A stretch of 64,000 bases of DNA from Verminephrobacter eiseniae EF01-2 (GTDB lineage: Bacteria > Pseudomonadota > Gammaproteobacteria > Burkholderiales > Burkholderiaceae_C), in the NCBI RefSeq assembly GCF_000015565.1, contig NC_008786.1, positions 248,001 to 312,000 on the forward strand, written 5' to 3'. The notes beneath the pieces were generated by a model. It did not search any database. It was not told the origin of the DNA and saw only the letters and a list, made by a program, of their open reading frames with translations. Both the position numbers and the translations under genes were made by a program. Shown here in pieces: positions 1-7,625 of the stretch (its first letter is position 1; every line of letters begins with the position of its first letter).

Positions 1-174
1 GCGCTGGCCGCCGGTGCGCCTTTGCGCGCCTACCTGGAGCAGCGCATTCCCGGCAAGAAACCGGGCACAGCGGCAGATGTCGCGGCGCTGGTGGCGGCGC
101 TGTTCACGCCCGCTGGCGCCTTCCTGAGCGGCGAAACCATTTATCTCGATGGCGCCCAGGGCATTGCCCATTGA
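1..174 (+). CDS. C-terminal end of a short-chain dehydrogenase/reductase (partial)
   Basis: This frame is open from the first base of the window and ends with TGA at 172-174, giving the last 57 residues of a protein whose start lies upstream. The tail carries FLSGETIYLDGAQGIAH, which resembles the usual SDR C-terminus (a fully open 'xGxxxxVDGG' strand after the substrate-binding helices). Its catalytic and NAD-binding parts are outside the window, so the substrate cannot be judged. The stop lies 14 bp before the ATG of the acyl-CoA dehydrogenase, so the two probably share a transcript in a CoA-ester catabolic operon. Confidence 0.7.
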   Translation, partial: ALAAGAPLRAYLEQRIPGKKPGTAADVAALVAALFTPAGAFLSGETIYLDGAQGIAH

Positions 175-188
175 AGGAACGAAAGCCG

Positions 189-1355
189 ATGAACATCCTG
201 CAACGGCTCGATGCGCGCCTTGCGCTCTCCGACGAGGAACGGATGCTGCTGGCGAGCGTGCAGCAACTGGCCCGTGAACAGGTTGCGCCGCGCGCCGGGC
301 ATTTCGATCGCAGCGGCGAATTTCCGTCGGAGAACCTGCGCGCCATCAACGCGCTCGGCCTGAACGCCATGTTCATACCGGCGGCCTACGGCGGCGCCGA
401 ACTGTCCTACACCGCCTACCTGGCCTGTGTCCGCGAAATCAGCCAGGCCTGCGCGGCCACCGGCATCATCTGGGCCACGAACTACCACGCCATCAAGCCC
501 TTGATCGACTGGGGCAGCGAGGAGCAAAAGACCCGCCTGCTGCCGCGCATCGCCGATGGCGCCCTGGCCGCGCTGGCCATCACCGAGCCGGACGCAGGCT
601 CGGACGCCACCGGCATGCGCACTTCGTTCCGGCCGGTGGGCGATGATGTCCTGGTCAACGGCGGCAAGAGCTTCATCACCAACGGCGACCGGGCCGGGCT
701 GTACCTGCTGTTCGGCAAATGGGAAGGCATTGCCGGGGCCAGGCAGAGCATCTCCGTGCTGATCCTGGAGCAGGGCACTCCCGGCCTGTCGGTGCTGCGC
801 CTGGAAGACAAGATGGGCATGCGCGCGTCCGGCACGGCCACGCTGGCGTTCGACGGCTGCCGCGTGCCGCAGGCCAACGTGCTGGGCCAGCCGGGCGATG
901 GGCTGAAGATCCTGTTCGCTTCGCTGAACAAGTCGCGCCCCAGCGTGGCGGCCCACGCGCTCGGTATCGCCCGGGCCGCTTTCGAGGACGCCGTGGCTTA
1001 CATCAACCAGCGGCGCCAATCCGGCCAGCGCATTCTTGAATTCCAGGGCATACAGTTCATGGTGGCGGACCTGGCTGCCGAACTGGCGCTGGTGGAAAGC
1101 TGGCTCTGGCAGGTCGCAGGCTGGGTCGACGCCGGCGCCCAGGACTTCGGCATGGAGGCATCGCTGCTCAAGTTGCGTGCCACCGACCTGGCCATGCGTG
1201 TCGCCACCGACGCCGTGCAATTGCTCGGCGGCTACGGTTACTGCAAGGACTATCGCGTCGAGCGGCTGATGCGCGATGCCAAGATCACCCAGATCTGGGA
1301 AGGCACCAACCAGATTCACCGCCAACTGATCGGCCGCAGTTTCTTGCAGCGCTGA
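189..1355 (+). CDS. acyl-CoA dehydrogenase (FAD-dependent)
   Basis: This 388-residue protein has the length and layout of the acyl-CoA dehydrogenase family: an N-terminal helical domain, a middle beta domain with ITEPDAGSDATGMRT, and a C-terminal helical domain. It should oxidise an acyl-CoA to the 2-enoyl-CoA with FAD, passing electrons to ETF. The C-terminus has QIWEGTNQIHR, which contains the catalytic glutamate at the position typical of short- and medium-chain enzymes. I start at the ATG at 189 because AAGGA lies about 10 bp upstream; an in-frame TTG at 171 is possible but less likely. It is followed closely by 3-hydroxyacyl-CoA dehydrogenase genes. The family is clear; the acyl substrate is not. 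Confidence 0.9.
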   Translation: MNILQRLDARLALSDEERMLLASVQQLAREQVAPRAGHFDRSGEFPSENLRAINALGLNAMFIPAAYGGAELSYTAYLACVREISQACAATGIIWATNYHAIKPLIDWGSEEQKTRLLPRIADGALAALAITEPDAGSDATGMRTSFRPVGDDVLVNGGKSFITNGDRAGLYLLFGKWEGIAGARQSISVLILEQGTPGLSVLRLEDKMGMRASGTATLAFDGCRVPQANVLGQPGDGLKILFASLNKSRPSVAAHALGIARAAFEDAVAYINQRRQSGQRILEFQGIQFMVADLAAELALVESWLWQVAGWVDAGAQDFGMEASLLKLRATDLAMRVATDAVQLLGGYGYCKDYRVERLMRDAKITQIWEGTNQIHRQLIGRSFLQR

Positions 1356-1373
1356 AGCCTGTCCAGGGAAAAC

Positions 1374-1401
1374 CGCATGAGTGACATCGCATGAGTGACA
1401 T
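1374..1401 (+). repeat. 14-bp tandem duplication creating a 5-codon minicistron
   Basis: The 14-bp unit CGCATGAGTGACAT occurs twice head to tail. The first copy provides an ATG at 1377 that sits at good distance from AGGGAAA and encodes only MSDIA before TGA at 1392-1394. That stop overlaps the ATG of the next gene (1391) as ATGA. The duplicated start has therefore become a tiny upstream cistron, and the dehydrogenase would be reached by reinitiation. Confidence 0.7.
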
Positions 1402-2266
1402 CGAAACCATTGGCATCGCCGGCGCCGGAACCATGGGTGCCGGCATCGCCCTCGTCTGCGCCCGGGCCGGTTTTCGCACCCGCGTGTTCGACATGCAGCC
1501 CTCGGCGCTGGAGCGCGCGCGTGACCAGGCCGGGGCCTTCTTGCGCAAGAGCGTCGAGCGCGGCAAGCTGGCCGCAGAAAGGCTGCCGCAGATCATGGGG
1601 CTGTGGCATGGCAGCACCAGGCTCGAAGACTTTGCCGACTGCGCGCTGGTGATCGAAGCGGTTTTCGAGAGCCTGCCGGTCAAGCACCAGTTGTTCGGCC
1701 AACTCGACAAGATCTGCGCGCCGCAGGCGCTTTTCGCCAGCAACACCTCGACCCTGAGCATCACCGGGATTGCCGGCGGCTCAGGCCGCGCCGACAGGTT
1801 CATCGGCATGCACTTTTGCCTGCCGGCGCAGCTGATGAAGCTGGTCGAGATATCGCCCGGCCTGGCCACCAGTCAGCAGACATTCGCGCGCGCCTGGGAC
1901 TGGTGCGAGCGCCTGGGCCAGCAGCCCGTGAAGACGCAGGACACCCCGGGCTTCGTGCTGAACTACTTCCTGATCCCGTTCCATAACGACGCGATACGTT
2001 TGGTCGAGCAAGGCGTGGCCGAGCCGGCCGACATCGACTTGGCGATCAAGACCGCCATGGGCTATGCGATGGGCCCGATGGAGTTGCTCGATCTCGTCGG
2101 CATCGACACCCAGAAACTGCTGTGCGAGGCCCTGTACGACGCCACCGGCGAGCCCCGTGCCGCCTGCCCTGCGCTGGTCAAACGCATGATCGCGGCCGGC
2201 TGGCTCGGCAAGAAGAGCGGCCGCGGCTTCCACCCGTACCAGGATGACAAGATGTTCGGAGCCTGA
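1391..2266 (+). CDS. 3-hydroxyacyl-CoA (3-hydroxybutyryl-CoA) dehydrogenase
   Basis: This 291-residue protein begins with an NAD-binding Rossmann fold, IGIAGAGTMGAGIA (GxGxxG), and carries the family signature around ASNTSTLSIT and FIGMHFCLPAQLMKLVEI, where the catalytic histidine sits in the GxHF element. The C-terminal 3HCDH domain includes DTPGFVLNYFLIPFHNDA and ends in KKSGRGFHPY. The length fits single-function 3-hydroxybutyryl-CoA dehydrogenases (PaaH/Hbd type). It would oxidise a 3-hydroxyacyl-CoA to the 3-ketoacyl-CoA with NAD. It lies between an acyl-CoA dehydrogenase and a free-standing 3HCDH domain gene. Its expression may be affected by the minicistron that overlaps its start codon. 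Confidence 0.9.
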   Translation: MSDIETIGIAGAGTMGAGIALVCARAGFRTRVFDMQPSALERARDQAGAFLRKSVERGKLAAERLPQIMGLWHGSTRLEDFADCALVIEAVFESLPVKHQLFGQLDKICAPQALFASNTSTLSITGIAGGSGRADRFIGMHFCLPAQLMKLVEISPGLATSQQTFARAWDWCERLGQQPVKTQDTPGFVLNYFLIPFHNDAIRLVEQGVAEPADIDLAIKTAMGYAMGPMELLDLVGIDTQKLLCEALYDATGEPRAACPALVKRMIAAGWLGKKSGRGFHPYQDDKMFGA

Positions 2267-2269
2267 GCC

Positions 2270-2935
2270 ATGGACAGCAGCTACAAAATCATCCAGGCCG
2301 GGGACAGCCGTTCCTTCGACGGCCCGCACCCATTCGTCGACAACTCCGATCCGCAAGGCGCCGCGCGCGTGTTCATCGGCCAGCATGCCGGCAGCGCCTT
2401 CGCCGCCGCCGGGCCACTGGATGCCTGCCCATTCATCGCCATCGAATTGGGGCAGGAATGCCTGGGCGAGCACACCGGCGAAGACGGTGGCCGCGAAGGC
2501 TCGAATGTGCTGGGCTTGGCCCGCTTTCGCCTGGGGTCTGCGCCGCCGACAGCGCTGGTCGAACTGGTGCGCCAACCGCAGACGCGACCGGCGGCCATCG
2601 CTGCGGCCCGTGCCGCGCTGACCGCCGCTGGTCTGAAAGTGGCCATTTGCGGCGACTTCCCGGGCCGCATCGTCGATCGCCTGATCCGCCCCTACCTGAA
2701 TGCCGCGCTGCGCCGACTCGATGAGCGGCTGGCCAGCGCGCAGGATTTGGACAAAACCCTGTGCCTGGGCCTGGGCTATCCCGAAGGGCCGATCGCGCTG
2801 CTGGAGCGCACGGGCCTGGCGCAGCACCACGATGTCACGCAGGCCCTGTACCGCGCACTGGGCGAACCGGCCTATGCACCGGCGCGCCGCGCCCAGGTGG
2901 CCAAGGCGCGCCAGCGCCGGGCCGGGTTCAACTGA
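2270..2935 (+). CDS. free-standing 3-hydroxyacyl-CoA dehydrogenase C-terminal-domain protein
   Basis: This 221-residue protein starts 3 bp after the previous stop, so the two are probably translated together. Residues from about 120 on (GDFPGRIVDRLIRPYLNAAL and LGYPEGPIALLERTG) match the helical 3HCDH C-terminal domain that forms the dimer and substrate cap. No Rossmann GxGxxG is present, so it cannot bind NAD as the full enzyme does. The first 110 residues are a small alpha/beta segment I do not recognise. It may act as a partner or second half for the enzyme encoded just upstream. Its last 8 bp overlap the end of the convergent crotonase gene. Confidence 0.75.
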   Translation: MDSSYKIIQAGDSRSFDGPHPFVDNSDPQGAARVFIGQHAGSAFAAAGPLDACPFIAIELGQECLGEHTGEDGGREGSNVLGLARFRLGSAPPTALVELVRQPQTRPAAIAAARAALTAAGLKVAICGDFPGRIVDRLIRPYLNAALRRLDERLASAQDLDKTLCLGLGYPEGPIALLERTGLAQHHDVTQALYRALGEPAYAPARRAQVAKARQRRAGFN

Positions 2936-3767
2936 TCGGACGGTCTTGGCCGCCAGGGGTCTGCTGACGCACCGGGTGGGCCGCAGCGCCGACGAAGTCC
3001 GCAGGGCGCCCCGCGATGGCGGCCGCCAGACCCTCGCGAAATTCGGGGTGGGACATCGCCAGCGCCTGCCCGAGGCCCTCGAATGCCAACATGTCGTGCA
3101 GCGTTGTCTCGAAGCTGCGCGCCATCAGGGTCTTGGCCAGACCCATGACCTCGGCCGGACCGGCAGCCAGGCGCGCGGCCTCCTGCAGGCCGGCGGCATC
3201 GAGCTGTTCGTCCGGCACCACCCGGGCCACCAGGCCGAGTTCGAGCGCCTCCTTGGCCCGCATCGTCGCGCCGCCGAACAGGAAATTCTTCGCCCGTGCC
3301 ATCCCTATGAGCCGTGGCAGTTGGTACATCACGCCGATGTCCGGAATCGTCCCCAGGCGGAAAAAGCCGGACATGAATTGGGCGCTCGTGCCGGCGATCA
3401 CGACATCGCCCGTGAGCGCCAAGCCCATGCCGCCTCCGACCGCGTGACCGCGCACGCCCACCACCACCGGCTTGTCCAGCGCCATCAGTGGCGTGAACCA
3501 GCGGATCAGGTCGCGAAAGCGCCGGTGCACGGGCCATGGGTCGCTGTGGGTTTGCAGCATCCTGAAGTCGCCGCCGGCACAAAAACTCGGCCCCTCCCCG
3601 GTCAGGTATAGCGCGCGCACGGACCGATCCTGCGCGGCACGGTCCACGGCGGCGCCGAGTTGCTCGCGCAGCGCGCTGGTCAGCGAATTCCGGTTTTCCG
3701 GGCTGTTCAGCCGAATGACGAACACGCCACCCTCTTGCGCTGTCTTGACCCACTGCATGGCGCTCAT
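2928..3767 (-). CDS. enoyl-CoA hydratase/isomerase (crotonase) family protein
   Basis: This 279-residue protein starts at the ATG at 3767, which is preceded by AGGAGG; a longer upstream reading frame is not supported. Crotonase features are seen: GEGPSFCAGGDFRMLQ, which forms the first part of the oxyanion hole, then VVGVRGHAVGGGMGLALTGD for the second, followed by FRLGTIPDIGVMYQLPRLIG. The residue that is often the second catalytic glutamate is not obvious, since the loop reads GTIPDIG, so the reaction could be hydration, isomerisation or hydrolysis. It lies convergent to the 3HCDH genes and divergent from a dienoyl-CoA reductase-like gene. Confidence 0.85.
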   Translation of the reverse strand: MSAMQWVKTAQEGGVFVIRLNSPENRNSLTSALREQLGAAVDRAAQDRSVRALYLTGEGPSFCAGGDFRMLQTHSDPWPVHRRFRDLIRWFTPLMALDKPVVVGVRGHAVGGGMGLALTGDVVIAGTSAQFMSGFFRLGTIPDIGVMYQLPRLIGMARAKNFLFGGATMRAKEALELGLVARVVPDEQLDAAGLQEAARLAAGPAEVMGLAKTLMARSFETTLHDMLAFEGLGQALAMSHPEFREGLAAAIAGRPADFVGAAAHPVRQQTPGGQDRPIS

Positions 3768-4092
3768 CGTCGATCCTCCTTGGTGTTCCTTGGTGTTCCT
3801 TGGTGTTGCACTGCACGCGGCGGCAGGTCCGTGGCACCGCAAAGCCTGTGCCAAGCCGGCTAGTGTCGCGTCACCGGTCAGATGTCGTAGAGATGATCGG
3901 TGACGCGACACCAGGCTCCACGGGGTGCTGCGCCGCCGGCCGTCGGCCAGGCAATGTGTCTTCGAGGACAGCAGACCGGTGCGCGCCAAAGACACTCGGG
4001 CAGCGTTTGCGCCGGGCCATGCCTGCCGGGCGGGATGGCACAGGGCTTGCGCATCGTCGACCAATGCACTTGCGACGATCGGGAAAATACGG
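3768..4092. other. divergent intergenic region with inverted repeat
   Basis: This 325-bp gap separates the crotonase (minus) from the dienoyl-CoA reductase-like gene (plus), so it should hold both promoters. It contains the 10-bp tandem repeat and a 14-bp perfect inverted repeat, GTGTCGCGTCACCG at 3863-3876 against CGGTGACGCGACAC at 3898-3911, with a 21-bp loop. The right arm and its flank (3899-3915) recur exactly at 14067-14083. I see no convincing gene here; long reading frames are ordinary high-GC noise. Confidence 0.6.
3778..3807. repeat. three tandem copies of a 10-bp unit CCTTGGTGTT
   Basis: Three perfect, contiguous copies of a 10-bp unit lie 10 bp upstream of the crotonase start. 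The first copy overlaps its ribosome-binding site (on the minus strand, AACACCAAGG ending in AGGAGG). Copy-number change would alter the leader length of that gene. Confidence 0.75.
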
Positions 4093-4872
4093 ATGTTCAC
4101 CAACGACACGCTCAAGGGCCGTACCGCCTTGATCACCGGCGGCGGTACCGGCATCGGCCTGGAGATCGCCAGCGCCTACGCCCGATTGGGTGCCTCCGTG
4201 ATGCTGGTCGGGCGCAACCAGGAGCGCGCGCAGGAGGCCGCCGAGGGGCTGCGCCGCGCAGGCGGTCAGGCCGCAGCCTGCCGATGCGATGTGCGCGACT
4301 ACGACCAGGTAACGAACGCCGTTGCCGCCACGCTCGCCCGCTTCGGTGCGCTCGACATCCTGGTGAACAACGCTGCCGGCAACTTCGTCTGCCCCAGCGC
4401 CGAGCTATCGCCCAATGGTTTCCGCACCGTGATCGACATCGACTTGAATGGCACCTTCCATGGCTGCCATGCGGCCCACCCGCACCTGAAAGCCTCGCGC
4501 CATGGCGGCTCCATCATCAGCATCATCACGATGCGCGGCGTGACCGGATGGCCGGGAGCCATTCATGCCGCTTGCGCCAAGGGCGGCATCTTGTCGCTGT
4601 CGCGCACCCTGGCGGTCGAATGGGGCGGCGACGGCATCCGGGTGAACACCATCTCCCCCGGACCGATAGCCGACACCGAAGGCGTGCGCCGGATGTACAT
4701 CGAGTCCGGCAAGGGGCCATCGGAGGTGGGCAAGACCGCCCTGGGCCGCTGGGGCCGCAAGGCCGACGTTGCCAACGCCGCCGTCTTCCTGGCGTCGGAT
4801 CTTGCCGATTACGTCACCGGCGCGAACCTGATCGTCGACGGCGGCCGCTGGCTCAAGCAGGCGGCGGACTGA
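4093..4872 (+). CDS. SDR oxidoreductase of the peroxisomal-type 2,4-dienoyl-CoA reductase family
   Basis: This 259-residue SDR has the cofactor motif TGGGTGIG at about residue 14 and NNAAG at about residue 92. The usual catalytic tyrosine of YxxxK is missing: the active-site stretch reads IHAACAKGG, keeping the lysine. This matches what is known of DECR2-type 2,4-dienoyl-CoA reductases, as does the following LAVEWG...RVNTISPGPIADTEG. Such enzymes reduce 2,4-dienoyl-CoA with NADPH during oxidation of unsaturated acids. I start at the ATG at 4093; the frame extends upstream, but without family similarity. A Bug receptor gene follows 69 bp later on the same strand. Confidence 0.85.
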   Translation: MFTNDTLKGRTALITGGGTGIGLEIASAYARLGASVMLVGRNQERAQEAAEGLRRAGGQAAACRCDVRDYDQVTNAVAATLARFGALDILVNNAAGNFVCPSAELSPNGFRTVIDIDLNGTFHGCHAAHPHLKASRHGGSIISIITMRGVTGWPGAIHAACAKGGILSLSRTLAVEWGGDGIRVNTISPGPIADTEGVRRMYIESGKGPSEVGKTALGRWGRKADVANAAVFLASDLADYVTGANLIVDGGRWLKQAAD

Positions 4873-4941
4873 TCCGACGGCCCATCTTCTGCAACCCATC
4901 TTCTGCGGCCTGATGCCAGCACCAGGAAACGAGACCCCAGC

Positions 4942-5919
4942 ATGCAAGCGTTCAAAAACACATTCCGTGCCGCAACCGCCGCACTGGCCCTGATCATGGC
5001 GGCGCCCGTGTCTGCCCAGGAATACCCGAGCCGGCCCGTGCGCCTGATCTGTCCCTATGCCGCCGGTGGTTTGACGGACATCCTTGCCCGGACCGTGGCG
5101 CAGGAACTGTCCCGGCGCCTGGGGCAGCCGGTGATTGTCGAAAACCGCGCTGGCGGCGGCGGCATTGCCGGCACCGACTTCGCGGCCAAAGCCGCGCCGG
5201 ACGGCTACACACTGACTTTGGCAGGACAGGGATTGGCCAGCGTCAATACCTCGCTCTACCCCCATCTGCCATACGACACATTGCGCGATTTCAAGCCCCT
5301 GTCGCAGATCGCCAAGTTCTCTTTGGTGCTGGTGGGCCATCCACGGCGCGCGCCGGAATCGGTTTCCGATCTCATCCATCTGGCGCGCAAGAACCCGGAT
5401 GCGCTCAGCTATGGATCTGCCGGCAATGCGTCTACCGCGCATCTGGCGATGGAGATGTTCAAGGAACACAACGGCCTGTCGCTGCTGCATGTTCCGTTCA
5501 AAGGCGAATCTGCGGCCTTGATGGAACTGGTCGCAGGGCGCATCGACAGCATGTTCGCCACCGTCGGCGGCTCGCTCGCCCTGATCCGGAGCGGCAAACT
5601 GCGTGCCATTGCGATTCCTGACGATGCGCGCAACCCCCTGCTTGCCGATGTGCCCACCATGCGGGAAGCCGGCATCGAGGACTTCAATGTGTTTGGCTGG
5701 TTTGTCGTGTTGGCGCCCGCGAATGTGCCTGAGCGCGTGGCGGACCGGCTGGGCAAGGAGTTCATGGCCATCGGCAGCGATCCCGGGTTCCGCAAAGCCA
5801 TGCTGGAGCGGGGCATGCAAGCGGTGGGCAGCTCTGCGGCCGAGGCGGCGCAGATGATAGAAAAGGAAACCGGGCGCTGGGCCGCGTTGGTCAAGAAAAC
5901 CGGCATCGCGCTCGACTGA
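4942..5919 (+). CDS. Bug-family (TctC-like) periplasmic solute-binding protein
   Basis: This 325-residue protein has a signal peptide ending at APVSAQ, followed by the Bug-family opening EYPSRPVRLICPYAAGG. Further family landmarks are VIVENRAGGGGIAGT and APDGYTL. Bug proteins are the extracytoplasmic receptors of tripartite tricarboxylate transporters and bind carboxylates or amides. No TctA/TctB membrane genes are nearby, which is normal for these orphan receptors. Location beside CoA-ester catabolic genes suggests it binds the substrate of that pathway, but this is inference. Confidence 0.92.
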   Translation: MQAFKNTFRAATAALALIMAAPVSAQEYPSRPVRLICPYAAGGLTDILARTVAQELSRRLGQPVIVENRAGGGGIAGTDFAAKAAPDGYTLTLAGQGLASVNTSLYPHLPYDTLRDFKPLSQIAKFSLVLVGHPRRAPESVSDLIHLARKNPDALSYGSAGNASTAHLAMEMFKEHNGLSLLHVPFKGESAALMELVAGRIDSMFATVGGSLALIRSGKLRAIAIPDDARNPLLADVPTMREAGIEDFNVFGWFVVLAPANVPERVADRLGKEFMAIGSDPGFRKAMLERGMQAVGSSAAEAAQMIEKETGRWAALVKKTGIALD

Positions 5920-6059
5920 TCGATGCCGATCGATGCGCGGCGCATGGCCGAGCGCCATGGCCGGATTCCTGCCGCCGATTCCTGCCGACTCCTGCTGCGT
6001 CCTGCCGCGCAGGAACCAACGGCGCCGGGCTGAATGCGCGCCCGGTGCAGGGCATCGGA

Positions 6060-7049
6060 TCACTCGATCCTGGCGCCGGAGATGGCGATCAGTTCGGCCC
6101 ATTTCCTGATTTCAGAATGGATGAAAGCCGCGAAAGCCTCGGGCGAATTGGCCATGCTTTCTATGCCCTGGGATTCAAACTTGGCCCGCATGTCGTCAGA
6201 CTGGCTGATCTTGTTCACCAAGGCGCTTAAGCGCTGGACGATCGCAGCGGGCGTGCCGGCCGGCGCCACCAGCCCGTACCAGGCCCGCACGTCGAACCCC
6301 GGGTAGGTTTCTGCGATGGCGGCCAGTTGGGGATAGATCGTCAGGCGCCGGGGCGCGGTGATCGCGATGGCCCGCAGCTTGCCGCCGTGCACGTAGCCCA
6401 TGCAACTGCTGACATTGCAGAACGTGATCGGCGCCAGGCCGCTCAGGGTCTCGAGGATGGCCGGGCTTTCTCCCTTGTAAGGGATATGCTGCATGTCGAT
6501 TTTCGCCATGGTCTTGAGCAACTCGCCGCTCAGGTGCTGGGTCGTCCCGTTGCCGCCGGAAGAAAAACTGTACTTGCCCGGGTGTTCCTTGATCACCGCG
6601 ACGAACTCTGCCAGCGTGTTGGCGGGAAAGCTCGGGTGCACGGCCAGCACGTTCGCGTTGGCCGAATAGTTGGAGATGGGCGCAAAGTCCTTGACCGGGT
6701 GATGGGCCATGGTCTTGAACAAGCTCAAATTCCCGGCCAGCGGACCGTTCGATGAGAACAGCAGCGTGTAGCCGTCCGCTGGCGCACGCGCCACGACTTC
6801 CGCACCGATGTTGCCGCCGCTGCCGCTGCGGTTTTCCACGAAGACGGGCTTGCCCAATTCATCGGCCATCCGCCGGGCCAACTCGCGTGCCTGGGCATCC
6901 GTCGGCCCGCCGGCGGCGAACGGGACGATCATGCGGATCGGCTTTTGCGGATAGTCCTGCGCCTGGAGGCCGCTGGCGGCTGCGATCCACGCGCAACTGC
7001 CGAGCAGCATCGAAACGAGACGGCGGGCATGGGCATGTCTGGAATTCAT
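6060..7049 (-). CDS. Bug-family (TctC-like) periplasmic solute-binding protein
   Basis: This 329-residue protein starts at the ATG at 7049; it has a basic N-region, a hydrophobic core and cleavage near SGLQAQ. The mature part opens with DYPQKPIRMIVPFAAGGPTD and carries VFVENRSGSGGNIGAEVV and APADGYTLLF, all typical of the Bug family. It is the last gene of a long minus-strand catabolic run and is probably the receptor for that pathway's substrate. It converges with the previous Bug gene, from which it clearly differs in sequence. The 140 bp between them hold several CCTGCCG-type short repeats but no clear terminator. Confidence 0.92.
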   Translation of the reverse strand: MNSRHAHARRLVSMLLGSCAWIAAASGLQAQDYPQKPIRMIVPFAAGGPTDAQARELARRMADELGKPVFVENRSGSGGNIGAEVVARAPADGYTLLFSSNGPLAGNLSLFKTMAHHPVKDFAPISNYSANANVLAVHPSFPANTLAEFVAVIKEHPGKYSFSSGGNGTTQHLSGELLKTMAKIDMQHIPYKGESPAILETLSGLAPITFCNVSSCMGYVHGGKLRAIAITAPRRLTIYPQLAAIAETYPGFDVRAWYGLVAPAGTPAAIVQRLSALVNKISQSDDMRAKFESQGIESMANSPEAFAAFIHSEIRKWAELIAISGARIE

Positions 7050-7085
7050 TGCACGGCTCCGGTGGGTGGGGGATGCGAGAAAAAC

Positions 7086-7115
7086 GCCGAAAAGTGCCGA
7101 AAAACACCGAAAAGC
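7086..7115. repeat. degenerate 10-bp tandem repeat (GCCGAAAAGT-like) x3
   Basis: Three consecutive 10-bp units (GCCGAAAAGT, GCCGAAAAAC, ACCGAAAAGC) with partial copies at both ends lie between the MaoC gene and the Bug gene. The Bug start at 7049 is 36 bp downstream on the minus strand, so the repeat is in its leader. Confidence 0.6.
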
Positions 7116-7148
7116 GCCGGTACGCAATGGCGCGTCGGGCCAGCCGCT

Positions 7149-7619
7149 TCACGCCGGCGGCCGGCGCCGGTACATCAGCGTGGCCCGCATTTCCTGCACC
7201 ACGCTGCCGTCTTGCTTGAGGCATCGGCGCGCAAAGGTGACGACGCCGCGATCGGGCCTGGAGGTTTCCTTCTTGCCGACCACGGTCGAGCGCATGTGCA
7301 GGGTGTCGCCATGCCTGACCGGGGCCAGCATGCGCCAGGCGTCGATCTGCAACAGCGCGAGCAAAGTGCCGTCGTTGATGCCGCTGGCGTACTGCAAGCC
7401 GCCCATGATGGAATAGACCAACGGGCCATGCGCAATCGGCTCGCCGAACGGCGTCCGCTTGCAATACTCGTGGTTGGCGTGGATCTCGTTGAAGTCGCCC
7501 GACAGGCAGGCGAAGTTCACGATGTCGGTCGAGGTGATGGTGCGCTCGGGCGTGCGCAGTTCCTGGCCGATCGCAAAGTCCTCGAAATACATGCCGCGCG
7601 CAGCATCGATGCTCGTCAT
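7149..7619 (-). CDS. MaoC-like (R)-specific enoyl-CoA hydratase
   Basis: This 156-residue hotdog-fold protein has the hydratase motif SGDFNEIHANHEYCKRTPFG, in which the aspartate and histidine (D-x-N-x-x-H) are the catalytic pair, followed by IAHGPLVYSIMGG. The family adds water to 2-enoyl-CoA. It lies 6 bp after the thiolase-like gene in an operon that also holds a DUF35 protein and an acyl-CoA dehydrogenase. In steroid side-chain degradation MaoC and DUF35 domains form a hydratase complex (ChsH1/ChsH2), so a similar assembly is possible here. Confidence 0.88.
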   Translation of the reverse strand: MTSIDAARGMYFEDFAIGQELRTPERTITSTDIVNFACLSGDFNEIHANHEYCKRTPFGEPIAHGPLVYSIMGGLQYASGINDGTLLALLQIDAWRMLAPVRHGDTLHMRSTVVGKKETSRPDRGVVTFARRCLKQDGSVVQEMRATLMYRRRPPA

Positions 7620-7625
7620 GGTGTG

